Part shown: positions 17,719 through 24,910 of the stretch, one piece after another
Position numbering within the stretch: the stretch's first letter is position 1
Layout: every line of letters starts with the position of its first letter
Source of the DNA: Mycobacterium colombiense
GTDB lineage: Bacteria > Actinomycetota > Actinomycetes > Mycobacteriales > Mycobacteriaceae
Assembly: GCF_003284975.1 (NCBI RefSeq)
Contig: NZ_QMEU01000032.1
Location: 1-41,496, forward strand
Length of the DNA: 41,496 nt
Direction: 5' to 3'
Program-made: the position numbers and the translations under genes
Notes under the pieces: generated by a model
What the model saw: the letters and a program-made list of their open reading frames with translations, nothing else
The model's database searches: none
Told to the model about the DNA's origin: nothing

Positions 17719-18507
17719 ATGGCGTTGGAGCAGTTCAGGCTGGACGGACAGGTCGCGATCGTCACCGGAGCCGGCAAGGGTGTGGGGGCGGGCATCGCCC
17801 GGGTGCTGGCGGAGGCGGGCGCCACCGTGGTCGGGACCGCGCGGACCGAGGCGGATATCGTTGGCACGATTGAGGGTATCGAGGCCGCCGGTGGCACGGG
17901 GTTGGCGCTCGTCGCGGACGCGATGAGTCGTCCGGATTCAGAGCGGGTGGTCAGCACGGCCGTGGAGCGCCTCGGCCGCATCGACATTCTGGTCAACAAC
18001 GTCGGCGGGTCGACCTACGCGCGATTCCTCGACATCACCGACGAAGACTTCCGGCACACCTTCGACTGGTGTGTGACGTCGGCGTTCATCATGAGTCAGC
18101 TTGTGGCGCCCCACATGCTCAGCGCCGGACACGGTTCCATCATCAATATCTCTTCGGGCTCGGCGCGTTTCGGCATACGGGCGCTGACCGCCTATTGCGT
18201 GGCCAAGGGCGGCCTGGAAGCGCTCACCCGCGCCATGGCACAGGAACTCGCCCCGAAGATTCGCGTCAACGCCATCGCCCTGGGGTCCTTCGCCACCGAC
18301 GGCCTGAAGGGCAGCCTGGATCTGATGCCCGGCTCACTGGAGAAGATGCAGGAGGCCACGCCGCTGCATCGGCTGGGCGATGTCGAGGATCTCGGGCGGC
18401 TCGCGGTGTACCTGTCCACCCGAGACTGCTATGCGACCAATGCGACGTTCCACGTCGATGGCGGCATCGACTCGAACAATTCACCACTGCCGATACCCGA
18501 TTACTGA
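17719..18507 (+). CDS. Classical short-chain dehydrogenase/reductase
   Basis: The 262-residue product starts at ATG with GGAGGAG upstream. It has the cofactor motif TGAGKGVG (T16-G23), the NNVG structural motif, an active-site serine in NISSGS (S145 or S146) and YCVAK (Y159, K163). It should oxidise an alcohol or reduce a ketone with NAD(P). It is the first gene of a rightward set with amine-dehydrogenase-like copy 3 and the mycofactocin-type SDR, controlled by operator 3. Position suggests it acts on the same intermediates as those enzymes. The substrate cannot be named from sequence. Confidence 0.93.
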   Translation: MALEQFRLDGQVAIVTGAGKGVGAGIARVLAEAGATVVGTARTEADIVGTIEGIEAAGGTGLALVADAMSRPDSERVVSTAVERLGRIDILVNNVGGSTYARFLDITDEDFRHTFDWCVTSAFIMSQLVAPHMLSAGHGSIINISSGSARFGIRALTAYCVAKGGLEALTRAMAQELAPKIRVNAIALGSFATDGLKGSLDLMPGSLEKMQEATPLHRLGDVEDLGRLAVYLSTRDCYATNATFHVDGGIDSNNSPLPIPDY

Positions 18508-18571
18508 CCTGCGCCGCGATTGAACGCGTCATGATGGGTCATCACCCACCGCCGGAAGGACGAGGGTAGCC

Positions 18572-19654
18572 ATGCGCAGGGTCATTCAATTCTCCACCGG
18601 TAACGTGGGCCGGCATTCGTTGCGGGCCATCATCGGCAGACCCGATCTCGAGCTGGTCGGCGTGCACGCCGCCAGCAGCCAGAAGGTCGGCCAGGATGCG
18701 GCGCAGCTGTGCGGACTGGACGAACCGACCGGCGTCATCGCCACGAACGACATCGACGCCCTGGTCGCCCTCGGCGCCGACTGCGTCGTTTACACGTCCC
18801 AAGGGGAGACTCGGCCGATGGAGGCCATCGACCAGATGGCCAAGTTCCTGACGGCCGGCACCAACGTCGTCGGTACGTCGATGGTCTGGCTGGTCACCCC
18901 GCGCCACGCCGACGACTGGTTGCGCGAGCCCCTGGAGCGTGCCTGCGCGGCCGGCGACGCCTCGCTTTATGTCAATGGCATCGATCCGGGCTTCTCCGGC
19001 GATACGCTGGTGCACTCCGCGGCCAGCCTGACCACCCGGATCGACTCGATCACCGTGCAGGAGATCTTCGACTACGGGAACTACGACGACGCCGAATTCA
19101 CCGGTGCAGCAATGGGTTTCGGCTCAACTCCCGATGACGATTCGCCGATGATGTTTCTGCCCGGGGTGATCGTGTCGATGTGGGGAGGTCAGGTCCGCAG
19201 CCTGGCGGACAACCTCGACATCAAGCTCGAGGATGTGCGCCAGCGCTGCGAACCCTGGTACACGCCAGAACGAATCGACTGCACGATGATGACGGTCGAA
19301 CCGGGGCAGATGGCCGCGGTGCGGTTCGCCACCGAGGGGGTGCGCGACGGGCGGCCGGTCATCACGCTCGAGCACGTCACCAGGCTCACCGAGGCGGCGG
19401 CGCCCGACTGGGAGTTCCCGCCCGACGGCCACACCGGGGTTCATCGGGTCGTCGTGGATGGGGAACCGCGGGTCGAAATCAACACCCACGTGTCGCACCC
19501 GCTTTTCGACTCCACTGATGCCGGCTGCATCTCGACGGCCGGCCGGGCCGTCAACGCGATCGATTGGGTATGCCGGGCGCCCCAGGGGTTGATCGGGGTG
19601 GAGGATATTCCGCTCTCCGCAACGATGCGTGGCCTGATGTGGAACGAGCAGTGA
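18572..19654 (+). CDS. Amine-dehydrogenase-like NAD(P)-dependent oxidoreductase, copy 3
   Basis: This 360-residue paralogue begins MRRVIQFSTGNVG, a Rossmann motif shared with copies 1 and 2, followed by RPDLELVGVHA. After the shared NVV it reads GTSMVWLV, with no acidic residue there, and then YVNGIDPGF. It starts 64 bp after the SDR stop, behind a purine-rich GGAAGGACGAGG. Its TGA at 19652-19654 is followed by C, a weak stop context, and the next gene's coding frame begins at once in the +1 frame. Three copies of one family in 10 kb suggest either successive steps or different substrates in one pathway. Confidence 0.88.
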   Translation: MRRVIQFSTGNVGRHSLRAIIGRPDLELVGVHAASSQKVGQDAAQLCGLDEPTGVIATNDIDALVALGADCVVYTSQGETRPMEAIDQMAKFLTAGTNVVGTSMVWLVTPRHADDWLREPLERACAAGDASLYVNGIDPGFSGDTLVHSAASLTTRIDSITVQEIFDYGNYDDAEFTGAAMGFGSTPDDDSPMMFLPGVIVSMWGGQVRSLADNLDIKLEDVRQRCEPWYTPERIDCTMMTVEPGQMAAVRFATEGVRDGRPVITLEHVTRLTEAAAPDWEFPPDGHTGVHRVVVDGEPRVEINTHVSHPLFDSTDAGCISTAGRAVNAIDWVCRAPQGLIGVEDIPLSATMRGLMWNEQ

Positions 19655-19655
19655 C

Positions 19656-20474
19656 CTGACGACATCGGCCCCCGGACGCGTTGCCGGCAAACGCATCCTG
19701 ATTACCGGCGCCGCCCGCGGCATGGGACGCAGCCACGCCCTGCGGCTAGCGCAGGAGGGCGCCGACCTCATCCTGCTCGACATATGCCAATCTCTGCCCG
19801 AGATCGAATATCCCTTGGCCACGAAGGACGAGCTGGCCGAAACAGTCGAACTGGTAACGGGTTTCGGTCGTCGCTGCGTGAGCGGCATCGTCGACGTCCG
19901 AAACGAGGCGCAACTGCGGTCTGCAGTCGACGACGGCGCCGGCGAACTCGGCGGCCTCGACGGCGCGGTGGCCAATGCCGGCGTGCTCACGGTGGCGTCG
20001 TGGGACCAGACCACCGCCGACCAGTGGCGCACGGTGGTCGACGTCAATCTGATCGGGGTGTGGAACACCTGCGCTGCGGCGATACCCCACCTGCTCGACC
20101 AGGGCGGCGGCAGCCTGGTCAACGTCAGTTCCGCGGGCGCCATCAAGGGATTTCCACTGCAGGCGCCCTACACGGCCGCCAAGCACGGCGTCGTCGGTTT
20201 GACGCTGGCCTTGGCCAACGAACTGGCGGCGCAGAACGTGCGCGTCAACACCGTGCTTCCCACCGGTGTTCCCACCGGGATGGTTCCACCGTCGTTCGGA
20301 CCGCTCTTGGGCGAGCAACGGTCCGACCTGATCCCCATCTTCGTCAATGCGATGCCCACGCCGGCCGTCGAGCCCGTCGACGTCAGCAACGCGGTGCTGT
20401 TCCTGCTGTCGGATGAGTCCAGGTACGTGACGGGGCTGCAGTTCAAGGTCGATGCGGGAGTGACCATCAACTAG
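19656..20474 (+). CDS. Mycofactocin-type SDR family oxidoreductase (start codon uncertain)
   Basis: The protein has a cofactor motif TGAARGMG, NAG in VANAGVL, and YTAAK (Y172, K176, counting from 19656). After the second strand it has the long insertion typical of mycofactocin-dependent SDRs (LDICQSLPEIEYPLATKDEL, then ETVELV and FGRR). These enzymes hold NAD tightly and pass electrons to the redox peptide mycofactocin. The only in-frame ATG (19722) would cut the cofactor motif in half. Between the in-frame stop at 19635 and 19722 there is no ATG, GTG or TTG. I therefore place the start at CTG 19656, right after the previous stop; a +1 frameshift from the previous gene or a sequence error are alternatives. 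The family call is good; the start is not. Confidence 0.85.
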   Translation: MTTSAPGRVAGKRILITGAARGMGRSHALRLAQEGADLILLDICQSLPEIEYPLATKDELAETVELVTGFGRRCVSGIVDVRNEAQLRSAVDDGAGELGGLDGAVANAGVLTVASWDQTTADQWRTVVDVNLIGVWNTCAAAIPHLLDQGGGSLVNVSSAGAIKGFPLQAPYTAAKHGVVGLTLALANELAAQNVRVNTVLPTGVPTGMVPPSFGPLLGEQRSDLIPIFVNAMPTPAVEPVDVSNAVLFLLSDESRYVTGLQFKVDAGVTIN

Positions 20475-20600
20475 AAATCGGCGCGAGGCCATAGGCTGGG
20501 CAGCCAGGCGAACTTTCGGTCGGCGTGCGGATTTGCGTGTTCTCGCTGCCTCCGCGCGCGGGAAGGGATACAAATAACTGAGTTCACCAAGGAGAGGCCC

Positions 20601-21227
20601 ATGAATACGGTGCGGACGTCCGCGCTCGGCCTGACGGCCGCCGCCCTGTTGATCGGCGCCACGGTGGCCGGTTGCGGCGGGGACAAAAGCTCGACGGGGT
20701 CATCGGGTTCGGCCTCGTCGTCCGGCTCGGCTAGTACATCGAGCCCTTCGCCCAGTGCGGCACCGGGAGCCCCGGCGGACTACAGCAACCTACTGATCAA
20801 GCCCGGCGACGTTGGCCCCAATGCCACCGCCGACGGCCCACCGAGCCAGAATCCCAGCGGCATCACCGGCGTGGGACAGGTTTTCAAGAACCCCGACGGC
20901 AAGCGCACCATCATCGACACGATCGCGGTCTTTCCCGATGCGGCCACCGCCGGCCAGACCGCGGCGAACATGCGCGACGTCGTCGGAAAGAAGGTCAACG
21001 GCCAGCAGCAGCCCATCGACGTCGGCACCAACGGGTTCATGGTGATCGGTCAGGGAACCGACCCGGCCAACCCGATGGAGATCTCCGAGGCGGTGTTCGT
21101 CGAGGGCAGGGCCATGGTCGACCTGGAGTCCGACTGTGTGATCGGCAATCCCACGCCGGCCGATGTCTTGCTCGATCTCGCCCGTAAACAGGATGCCGCG
21201 GTCAAAGCCGGACTGCCGGGTAGCTGA
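20601..21227 (+). CDS. Putative lipoprotein
   Basis: The ATG follows AAGGAGAGG. The 208-residue product has a signal peptide with lipobox TVAGC (C25), then a serine-rich linker of about 30 residues and a globular domain of about 140 residues without a motif I recognise; a few acidic and aromatic blocks such as VFPDAATA and VDLESDC stand out. It should be exported and anchored by lipid on the outer face of the membrane. It has its own 126-bp upstream gap with a possible TACAAAT-type -10, so it may be transcribed apart from the SDR genes. Mycobacteria have many such lipoproteins, and none is named here. Confidence 0.85.
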   Translation: MNTVRTSALGLTAAALLIGATVAGCGGDKSSTGSSGSASSSGSASTSSPSPSAAPGAPADYSNLLIKPGDVGPNATADGPPSQNPSGITGVGQVFKNPDGKRTIIDTIAVFPDAATAGQTAANMRDVVGKKVNGQQQPIDVGTNGFMVIGQGTDPANPMEISEAVFVEGRAMVDLESDCVIGNPTPADVLLDLARKQDAAVKAGLPGS

Positions 21228-21239
21228 GCCGCCGGTCGT

Positions 21240-21869
21240 TCACAAGGGCCAGCTGTCCGGCTGCAGCTCGTAGCGCAGTGCGGCAGCCGGCGGCAGCGGC
21301 TGTCGTTCGTTGACCGATATCGCGTCGACGACGAGGGTGACATAGCGCCGCCAGCCGTCACTGCCGGCGTCCATGGTCGACAGCACGCTGAAGAGCATCG
21401 CGATCAGGCGCGGAAGGTCGTCGGCGACCAGGTCGGCGCGGATGCTGCCGGCTCGTTGGCCTGCGCGGGCGAGTTCGCCGAGCGCCGCGTTGAGCGACAC
21501 CGAGATGTCGGACGTGAGCGAGCCGGCGCGGCGTGCGGCCGTCAGCAGGCTGTGCTCGCGCGCCCCCAGCGATATCGCCGCTTCGATCAGTTGGGTGAGA
21601 CCGCGCAACGGGTCCTTCGCCAGGCGGGCGCTGTCGATCACCGGCGTGAGGTCCTCGGCGATGCTTTGATCCAGGGCGGCGCGTACCAGGTCCGCCTTTG
21701 CCGGAAATCTCCGGTAGAGCGTTCGTTCACCAACGCCGGCACGGCGCGCGACCGCTTCCACCGGAGCGTCGGGTCCCAATTCGCCGTAGACCTCGCGCGC
21801 CGCGCGCAGGATGCGCTCGACGTTGCGCGCCGCGTCGGCCCGCAACGGCCGGTCTTCAACCGCGGTCAT
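21240..21869 (-). CDS. TetR-family transcriptional regulator
   Basis: The 209-residue protein has an N-terminal helix-turn-helix (about residues 18-65) with VARRAGVGERTLYRRFPAK, a strong TetR signature. The gene is divergent from the CYP105-like P450 gene, and the 91-bp gap between them contains two AACTGACA-type sites. It probably represses itself and the P450/SDR pair. Its C-terminal ligand domain is unlike that of the first TetR protein in the window, and the two use different operator patterns. Confidence 0.92.
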   Translation of the reverse strand: MTAVEDRPLRADAARNVERILRAAREVYGELGPDAPVEAVARRAGVGERTLYRRFPAKADLVRAALDQSIAEDLTPVIDSARLAKDPLRGLTQLIEAAISLGAREHSLLTAARRAGSLTSDISVSLNAALGELARAGQRAGSIRADLVADDLPRLIAMLFSVLSTMDAGSDGWRRYVTLVVDAISVNERQPLPPAAALRYELQPDSWPL

Positions 21870-21880
21870 CGTGACAGCGT

Positions 21881-21945
21881 AACTGACAGTTGACTGCCGG
21901 TACGCGCCGCTTTAGGCTCGTACAACTGGCAGCCAACTGACACTT
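21881..21945. promoter_or_regulatory. Paired operator sites between TetR and CYP105-like genes
   Basis: AACTGACAGTT (21881-21891) is a perfect palindrome around a central A. AACTGACACTT (21935-21945) is the same site with one change. Around them, CTGACAGTTGACTGCC and GGCAGCCAACTGACAC form a longer imperfect inverted repeat. A TAGGCT hexamer (21912-21917) between them could be the -10 of the P450 gene. This is a typical arrangement for a TetR autoregulatory switch; binding is inferred. Confidence 0.6.
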
Positions 21946-21960
21946 AGCGGAAAACTGGTT

Positions 21961-23184
21961 ATGGCAATACCTTTGGAGGCCTCCGAATCCCGGCCTGACG
22001 CAAGCCTTCCCGTGTTGCCCGTCCCGCGGCCGTCGCACTGCCCGCTCGCGGCCCCGCCCGAGTTTGCGCAGTGGCGCGAACAGCCCGGCCTGCGACGGGC
22101 GATGTTCGGCGGCAACCCGGTCTGGGTGGTCAGCCGCTACCAGGACATCAGGGCGGCGTTGGTCGATCCGCGCTTGTCGGCAAAGACCATTCCGGACTCG
22201 ATCCTGCCGACCGACGCCGACAACAAGGTCGCCGTGATGTTCGCCCGGACCGACGATCCCGAGCATCATCGGTTGCGGCGCATGATGACGAGCAGCTTCA
22301 CCTTCAGGCGTTGTGAATCGATGCGGCCACATATTCAGGACATGGTCGACCACTATCTCGGCCAGATGATCGACAACGGTGCGCCGGCCGATCTGGTGCG
22401 TGAATTCGCCTTGCCCGTGCCGTCGATGGTGATCGCCCTGCTGCTCGGGGTGCCGCCCGAAGACTTGGCCATCTTCCAGCACAACACCACCAAGGGGCTC
22501 GACCAGAAGTCCACCGACGAGGAGAAGGGCCAGGCGTTCGGGGCGATGTATGCCTACATCGAGGAGCTGGTGGAACGCAAAGCGCGCGAACCCGGTGACG
22601 ACTTGATCAGCCGCCTGCTCACCGAATACGTGGCCACAGGCCAGCTCGACCACACCACCACGGCCATGAACAGCGTGATCATGATGCAGGCCGGCCACGA
22701 AACCACGGCCAACATGATCGCACTGGGAACGGTTGCGCTGCTGGAACATCCCGAGGTGTTCGAGCGGCTCGGACAAACCGACGATCCGGCCGTCATCGCG
22801 AACGTCGTCGAAGAACTGATGCGCTATCTGTCCATCGTGCACAGTCAGGTCGACCGCGTCGCGACCGAAGATCTGGTGATCGGTGGCCAACTGATTCGCG
22901 CCGGGGAGTTCGTCCTCATGAGCCTGCTCGCCGGCAACTGGGACGCCGAATTCGTCGACCACCCCGAATCCTTCGACCCGGGCCGAAACGCTCGCGGGCA
23001 CTTGGGCTTCGGATATGGCGTGCATCAATGCATCGGGGCGAACCTGGCCCGCGTCGAGATGCAGGTCGCCTTCGCCACGCTGGCGCGGCGCCTGCCCGGG
23101 TTGCGACTGGCGGTGCCGCCGGAGCAGCTGAGGTTCAAAGACGCCAATATCTATGGCATGAAAGAACTTCCGGTGAGCTGGTGA
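21961..23184 (+). CDS. Cytochrome P450, CYP105-like
   Basis: This 407-residue protein has the I-helix AGHETT (E247, T248), the ExxR pair (E285, R288) and haem loop GFGYGVHQCIGANLAR with ligand C357. The N-terminal LPVLPVPRP segment and the GHETT variant resemble actinobacterial CYP105 enzymes, which hydroxylate diverse small molecules. No ferredoxin gene is adjacent, so redox partners must come from elsewhere. The ribosome binding site is weak (GCGGAAAA). Its TGA overlaps a GTG in the frame of the next SDR gene, so the two are likely one operon under the divergent TetR protein. Confidence 0.94.
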   Translation: MAIPLEASESRPDASLPVLPVPRPSHCPLAAPPEFAQWREQPGLRRAMFGGNPVWVVSRYQDIRAALVDPRLSAKTIPDSILPTDADNKVAVMFARTDDPEHHRLRRMMTSSFTFRRCESMRPHIQDMVDHYLGQMIDNGAPADLVREFALPVPSMVIALLLGVPPEDLAIFQHNTTKGLDQKSTDEEKGQAFGAMYAYIEELVERKAREPGDDLISRLLTEYVATGQLDHTTTAMNSVIMMQAGHETTANMIALGTVALLEHPEVFERLGQTDDPAVIANVVEELMRYLSIVHSQVDRVATEDLVIGGQLIRAGEFVLMSLLAGNWDAEFVDHPESFDPGRNARGHLGFGYGVHQCIGANLARVEMQVAFATLARRLPGLRLAVPPEQLRFKDANIYGMKELPVSW

Positions 23185-23186
23185 CG

Positions 23187-24167
23187 ATGGGCGGCGAGCT
23201 GCGCTTCGACGACCAGGTGGCGGTGGTCACCGGCGCCGCGGGCGGATTGGGCAGGGAATACGCACAGCTTTTGGCCGCGCGCGGAGCCCGCGTCGTGGTC
23301 AACGACAAGGGCGGGTCGGTGACCGGGGACGGCTCGGACGCCGAGGCGGCCGAGGCCGTCGCGGGTGCCATTCGCGAACATGGCGGCGAGGCCGTCGCGG
23401 ACAGCCACAGCGTGACGAGTCCGCAAGGCGCACAGGCGATCATCGACACCGCCCTGCGGGTCTGGGGGCGCCTGGACATCGTGATCAATAATGCGGGCAT
23501 CGTCGGCGACGTGCCGTTCGAGGACATGACCGCCGATCGGCTCGACCCCCTGGTGGATGTCCACCTCAAGGGGGCGTTCTACGTGACGAGGCCCGCGTGG
23601 CAAGTGATGCGCGAACAGCGCTACGGCCGGGTGCTCAACACCTGCTCGGCCGCGGGAATCCTTGGCGCCGAACGGATGAGCAACTACGGCGCGGCCAAGG
23701 CGGGTTTGCTGGACCTTACGCGCGTGCTGGCCGCCGAAGGAGCCGCGTACGGCATCAAGGTCAATGCCATCGCTCCCATCGCATATACCCGGATGCTGAC
23801 GCATTCGCTCGACGAGGCATCCGGCCAGCGAGCCGTCGAACGCGATGCGGCGTCGCAGGCGGTAATGGATGACCTTGTGGGCCAATACCTTCAGAAACTG
23901 GACCCCGCGCAGGTCGCTCCGGTGGCCGCCTTCCTGGCGCACCGGGATTGCCCGGTCTCCGGTGAGATCTACACGGTGGGCGCGGGACACATCGCGCGGT
24001 TCTTCATCGGCAGGACAAAGGGCTTCTACCGACCCGGGCTGTCGATCGAGGACGTCCGCGACCACCTGGACGAAATTCGCGACGAAGCCGGCTACACCGT
24101 GCCGGGCGGTCCCGGTGACGAAATGAGCGAGCTTTTCGCGACCATCATCGGCGGCCTCAGCAGCTGA
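23187..24167 (+). CDS. SDR resembling (3R)-hydroxyacyl-CoA dehydrogenase of multifunctional enzyme type 2
   Basis: The 326-residue protein has TGAAGGLG (about residues 16-23), NNAGIVGD and SNYGAAK (Y167, K171). The VVNDKGGSVTGDGSDAEAAE segment after the first strands and the length beyond the usual 250 residues recall the N-terminal dehydrogenase of peroxisomal multifunctional enzyme 2, which acts on 3-hydroxyacyl-CoA in beta-oxidation. ATG 23187 has GGTGAG 9 bp upstream; a GTG at 23181 overlapping the P450 stop is also possible. The 3' end overlaps lppI tail to tail by 11 bp. A role in breakdown of a P450-hydroxylated acyl or steroid-like substrate is inference. Confidence 0.92.
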   Translation: MGGELRFDDQVAVVTGAAGGLGREYAQLLAARGARVVVNDKGGSVTGDGSDAEAAEAVAGAIREHGGEAVADSHSVTSPQGAQAIIDTALRVWGRLDIVINNAGIVGDVPFEDMTADRLDPLVDVHLKGAFYVTRPAWQVMREQRYGRVLNTCSAAGILGAERMSNYGAAKAGLLDLTRVLAAEGAAYGIKVNAIAPIAYTRMLTHSLDEASGQRAVERDAASQAVMDDLVGQYLQKLDPAQVAPVAAFLAHRDCPVSGEIYTVGAGHIARFFIGRTKGFYRPGLSIEDVRDHLDEIRDEAGYTVPGGPGDEMSELFATIIGGLSS

Positions 24168-24831
24168 AGGCCGCGCCGACACCGTCCGGCGGCGGGACCG
24201 ATTTCAGGCAGCCGTACGGCTCGATGCCCGCGGGGCTGAACTTGGCCGCCGACTGGTGCGCATAGTTCACGCAGTACAGGCCGGTCTGCTCGGCGCGGCA
24301 CCGGTAGTCACCGAACGACAGCGAATCGCCGTTCGCCAGTTCCGGCCCGTTGCCGTTGAGGAACGGGCCGGGATCGGCACGGGCGGATCCGACCTGCAGG
24401 TTCACCCCGTCGAAGCTGATCCAACCGCCTTGCCACTGGCCATAGGCCGTGGCGGGGGCCGGCGGCGGATTGGTCAGATTCACCAGGCAGGCCAGTGCGC
24501 CGCCGCTGTGCTTGGCATCGGTCATGCAGGAGACCTTGCCGGCCACCGCGGCCAGCGCGATGTCGTCGCCCAGGGGCGTGGTGGCCCCGTCGCGGCTGGC
24601 GGTGTGAAAGCGGCCGGGATCGGCGGGACGGCCGGCCTCTATCCAGGCGATGACGTCGGAGATTGCCGCACCGGCGCCCGGCGCACTGGTGGATCCCGGC
24701 GCTTTGCTTCCCGGTGTGCCGGCGCCGGTGGATGTCTGGGCGGTGCTCGGGCTCGGCGCCGACTGGCCGCCCGTGGAGTGGGAACACCCGGCGACCAGTA
24801 GTGCCGCGGCGATCATCGCAGCTTTGCGCAT
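24157..24831 (-). CDS. lppI: Lipoprotein, LppI-like
   Basis: The 224-residue product starts MRKAAMIAAALLVAGC, a short signal peptide with lipobox VAGC (C16), followed by a Ser/Thr/Pro/Gly linker. The mature domain has four further cysteines (VSCMTD, LACLV, YRCRAE and LYCVNY) and more near the end (YGCLK and the final C), suggesting disulfide bonds outside the membrane. The gene is divergent from lipT with a 79-bp gap, the same relation as M. tuberculosis Rv2046 (lppI, about 218 residues) and Rv2045c. That order, more than any functional motif, supports the name. Function unknown. Confidence 0.82.
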   Translation of the reverse strand: MRKAAMIAAALLVAGCSHSTGGQSAPSPSTAQTSTGAGTPGSKAPGSTSAPGAGAAISDVIAWIEAGRPADPGRFHTASRDGATTPLGDDIALAAVAGKVSCMTDAKHSGGALACLVNLTNPPPAPATAYGQWQGGWISFDGVNLQVGSARADPGPFLNGNGPELANGDSLSFGDYRCRAEQTGLYCVNYAHQSAAKFSPAGIEPYGCLKSVPPPDGVGAAFSC

Positions 24832-24910
24832 TCAGTCAGGCTAACCGCCGCGCCGGGCAAATAAGGCGCTGCGCGCGCGTTACGGCCGTCATGTCGGTTA
24901 CCGTCGGGTT

